Part shown: positions 5,340-6,669 of the stretch, piece after piece | Layout of the letters: each line of letters starts with the position of its first letter | How positions within the stretch are numbered: position 1 is the first letter of the stretch | Origin: an uncultured Ruminococcus sp. | GTDB lineage: Bacteria > Bacillota > Clostridia > Oscillospirales > CAG-272 | Length of the DNA: 6,669 bases | Reading direction: 5' to 3' | Assembly: GCA_902778205.1 (NCBI GenBank) | Contig: CACYWX010000179.1 | Coordinates: 1-6,669, forward strand | Position numbers and translations under genes: made by a program | The notes under the pieces: generated by a model | The model's database searches: none | The model's input: the letters and a program-made list of their open reading frames with translations, nothing else | Told to the model about the DNA's origin: nothing

Positions 5340-5696
5340 TCACTTGCCTCTCCGCGCCCTCCAACGCTCCTTCTGGGCGCGCCATTTTTTCAGAGCGGAC
5401 CGCCGCAGGACCTTCAGACGCAGGAGGGTGCGCCGGTCCCGCGGGAACAGCCAGCGGAGGAGCGCGATGGCGATGAAGAGGGTGAGGAGCTTTTCCGGCG
5501 TGAAGGGAAACCAGAGGAACGCCATGTACGCCGAAGCCACCGCCACCATCCAGTTCACGCGCAGAGCCGTTCCGATGCCCAGCAGGACATAGGCCCAGCC
5601 GTTGGTGATCATCCAGCCCAGCCCGAAGCACAGAAGAAAGCGGGGATTCAGAACGAACTCCGCCGCGATTCTGAGCTTCGATTTCACGTCCGCCAT
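5340..5696 (-). CDS. Small membrane protein of unknown function with a basic tail
   Basis: 118 residues from the ATG at 5696-5694. I do not recognise a named family. It has three likely membrane segments, roughly residues 20-42 (rich in Gly, Leu and Trp), 49-64 and 68-83. They are followed by a strongly basic C-terminal stretch (84-118, many Arg and Lys, RDRRTLLRLKVLRR then KKWRAQKERWRARRGK) that should lie in the cytoplasm and could contact RNA or anionic lipid. The start is preceded by a purine-rich run, with AGGA about 12 nt upstream, so the Shine-Dalgarno spacing is long; a longer frame upstream has no membrane logic and crosses the promoter. It is transcribed alone, converges on the pseudouridine synthase gene with 80 bp between stops, and diverges from the ECF gene. 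The coding nature is supported by the clean hydrophobic pattern and a matching promoter; the function is unknown. Confidence 0.75.
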   Translation of the reverse strand: MADVKSKLRIAAEFVLNPRFLLCFGLGWMITNGWAYVLLGIGTALRVNWMVAVASAYMAFLWFPFTPEKLLTLFIAIALLRWLFPRDRRTLLRLKVLRRSALKKWRAQKERWRARRGK

Positions 5697-5728
5697 GACC
5701 CGTCTTCTTCCTTTCTTTCCTGTTTGTC

Positions 5729-5745
5729 GGTCCGTCTCAGGGACC
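5729..5745 (-). promoter_or_regulatory. Short inverted repeat in the small membrane protein leader
   Basis: On the - strand GGTCC (5745-5741) and GGACC (5733-5729) pair across seven bases, starting about 5 nt after the predicted transcription start. Five pairs alone could be chance; it is listed because three of the other promoters here show the same placement. Confidence 0.3.
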
Positions 5746-5755
5746 CGCGCCGGAT

Positions 5756-5785
5756 ATTGTAGCACGGAAGAGCCGCTCCTGTCAA
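5756..5785 (-). promoter_or_regulatory. Promoter of the small membrane protein gene
   Basis: On the - strand TTGACA (5785-5780) and TACAAT (5761-5756) are 18 nt apart, with TGC directly before the -10 (extended -10). The predicted start is near 5749, about 53 nt before the ATG. Confidence 0.8.
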
Positions 5786-5845
5786 GAAGAATCGGATGAA
5801 GCTTTATTAACGCTGTTTTAATATTTCGGCGTCGCATCACCCCAC

Positions 5846-5874
5846 TTGACTTTTTCCCCGGACTGTGGTAAAGT
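5846..5874 (+). promoter_or_regulatory. Promoter of the ECF transporter gene
   Basis: TTGACT (5846-5851) and TAAAGT (5869-5874) are 17 nt apart, with TGG before the -10. The predicted start is near 5881, leaving a leader of about 95 nt. A TATACC at 5874-5879 would be 22 nt from the -35 and is less likely. It is back to back with the leftward promoter at 5756-5785. Confidence 0.72.
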
Positions 5875-5903
5875 ATACCCAATCACCCACACGAAGCGGG
5901 CAC

Positions 5904-5946
5904 GGACGCGCACAGAAAGAGCGTGTCTTGTGTCCTTTTCTTTTTT
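5904..5946 (+). promoter_or_regulatory. Leader hairpins and U-tract: possible attenuator of the ECF gene
   Basis: GACGCGC (5905-5911) can pair with GCGTGTC (5921-5927). Alternatively GGACGCG (5904-5910) can pair with TGTGTCC (5929-5935), and this second stem abuts TTTTCTTTTTT (5936-5946). The second form looks like an intrinsic terminator placed about 30 nt before the start codon. The two stems share their 5' arm, so only one can form at a time. No known riboswitch core is recognised. Several G-U pairs weaken the stems, so this is a candidate only. Confidence 0.45.
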
Positions 5947-5975
5947 CGGGTGAAATACCGCATCCGAGGTTTCCC

Positions 5976-6548
5976 ATGTCCAAAAAAACGACCTACAAAT
6001 CCTCCGATTCCGGCCTCCGCGCCGCCGTGTCCGAACGCCGGGAGGAGCTGCGCCGTCTGGTTTACTCCGCCCTGTTCCTGGCCCTGGCCTTCCTTCTTCC
6101 CTTCGTCACCGCCAACAACCGGGCCCTCAGCACCCTGATCTCCCCCATGCACATTCCGGCCTTCCTCTGCGGTCTGGTCTGCGGTCCGGGCTGGGGCGCC
6201 GCCTTGGGCTTCTGTGCGCCTCTGATCCGCACCGTCGCCCTGGGGATGCCTCCCGTTCCCATGGCGGTCTGCATGGCCTTTGAGCTGGCGGTCTACGGGT
6301 TCCTGTCCGGCCTGATGCGCCGCGTCCTGCCGAAAAAGCTGCCGTGGCTCTACGTCTCCATCGTGATCGCCATGATCACCGGACGGCTGGTGTACTGCCT
6401 GGTGGCCATGAAGATCCTGGAGATCGAGCAGGCCTTCCTCGCCTACTTCGCCTCCCAGTTCGTCAGCACCTGGCTGGGCATCCTCATCCATCTGGCCCTG
6501 GTCCCGCCCATCGTGCTGGCCATCGAACGGTACCGCCGCCGGGCGTGA
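5976..6548 (+). CDS. ECF transporter S component (substrate-specific membrane subunit)
   Basis: 190 residues from the ATG at 5976, with GAGG (5966-5969) 6 nt upstream; a longer frame would start inside the leader. After a charged N-terminus (1-27) come about six hydrophobic segments, near 28-45, 58-70, 72-88, 94-114, 124-146 and 160-184. Recognisable features of ECF S components are the AxxxA-type helix SALFLALAF (31-39), thought to contact the EcfT subunit, SPMHIPAFLCGLVCGPGWG (56-74), TVALGMPPVPMAVCMAFELA (86-105) and MITGRLVY (133-140). Such proteins bind a vitamin or related small molecule and import it with the shared EcfT/EcfA1/EcfA2 energising module, which is not in the window. The ligand cannot be assigned. 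It stands alone with its own promoter and a leader that may control readthrough. Confidence 0.82.
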   Translation: MSKKTTYKSSDSGLRAAVSERREELRRLVYSALFLALAFLLPFVTANNRALSTLISPMHIPAFLCGLVCGPGWGAALGFCAPLIRTVALGMPPVPMAVCMAFELAVYGFLSGLMRRVLPKKLPWLYVSIVIAMITGRLVYCLVAMKILEIEQAFLAYFASQFVSTWLGILIHLALVPPIVLAIERYRRRA

Positions 6549-6565
6549 TCCTGCCGGACTGTGAC

Positions 6566-6615
6566 AAAAGGGGGCTGTCGCATTAACTCCTGAAAATGGA
6601 GAAATGCGACAGCCC
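6566..6615. terminator. Long terminator-like hairpin after the ECF gene, possibly bidirectional
   Basis: GGGCTGTCGCATT (6572-6584) and AATGCGACAGCCC (6603-6615) form 13 perfect pairs, with an inner CTCC/GGAG stem (6587-6590, 6598-6601) around TGAAAAT. It lies 23 nt past the ECF stop codon. On the - strand it is followed by CC and TTTT (6569-6566), which fits termination of a leftward gene; on the + strand the tail is not U-rich. It may serve both directions. Confidence 0.7.
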
Positions 6616-6669
6616 TGTTGTGCTTCAAAGGTGTTCGTTATTCTTTTTCTCCTTTATCGAGGAGCCGCG
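6616..6669. other. Right edge, coding status undecided
   Basis: On the - strand two frames stay open from the edge to stops (TAA at 6640-6638 or TGA at 6628-6626), which with the leftward T-run of the hairpin could mean the 3' end of a leftward gene. On the + strand the edge holds GAGGAG (6659-6664), which could be a ribosome-binding site for a gene starting beyond the window. Too short to choose. Confidence 0.25.

Noticed and set aside
5947..5969. THF (folate) riboswitch before the ECF gene
   Set aside because: GGTGAAATACCGCATCCG resembles the 3' part of the folate riboswitch as I remember it, but the 5' half and the closing GGAG/CTCC stem are missing. An Infernal search with the THF model would settle it; a significant hit would reverse this.
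1..6669. Mobile elements, CRISPR arrays, tRNA or rRNA genes, toxin-antitoxin pairs
   Set aside because: No terminal inverted repeats with a transposase, no regularly spaced repeats, no tRNA-like folds or rRNA signatures, and no small paired genes were seen.

Overview
The window looks like chromosomal DNA from a high-GC member of the Bacillota, most likely a gut-type Clostridia. The basis is two lipoproteins of the expanded Gram-positive solute-binding family, an ECF-type vitamin transporter component, purine-rich Shine-Dalgarno sites, and sharp -35/-10 promoters sitting in AT-richer gaps between GC-rich genes. The placement is by style only; no phylogenetic marker is present. I see no rRNA, tRNA, CRISPR array, insertion sequence, integrase or phage gene.

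Layout from left to right. Positions 1-209 are non-coding and hold two terminators facing each other: one for a rightward gene outside the window, one for the leftward lipoprotein gene at 210-1727. That gene and a rightward aminoglycoside 3-N-acetyltransferase family gene (1958-2773) diverge from a 230-bp gap with a promoter on each strand. A second, paralogous solute-binding lipoprotein follows at 2948-4486 with its own promoter and a 23-bp palindrome. After a hairpin with a UUCG loop comes a short RluA-family pseudouridine synthase (4588-5259), probably fed by readthrough. It converges on a small leftward membrane protein (5340-5696). That gene diverges from a rightward ECF transporter S component (5976-6548), whose leader contains a possible attenuator. 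A long terminator-like hairpin and a short undecided edge close the window.

The common theme is uptake. Both lipoproteins should capture solutes (probably oligosaccharides) at the cell surface, but no ABC permease or ATPase is encoded here, so they must work with partners elsewhere. The ECF S component likewise needs the shared EcfT/EcfA module from another locus. The acetyltransferase lies between the two paralogous lipoproteins and has an exact consensus promoter.

No clearly new system is visible. The best leads are: inverted repeats starting within about 3-6 nt of the predicted transcription start at four of five promoters; a tandem 8-bp repeat that could toggle ribosome access for the first lipoprotein; a duplicated 3' end of the pseudouridine synthase gene; and the two-state leader of the ECF gene. 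Transcription starts are inferred from promoter spacing, not measured.
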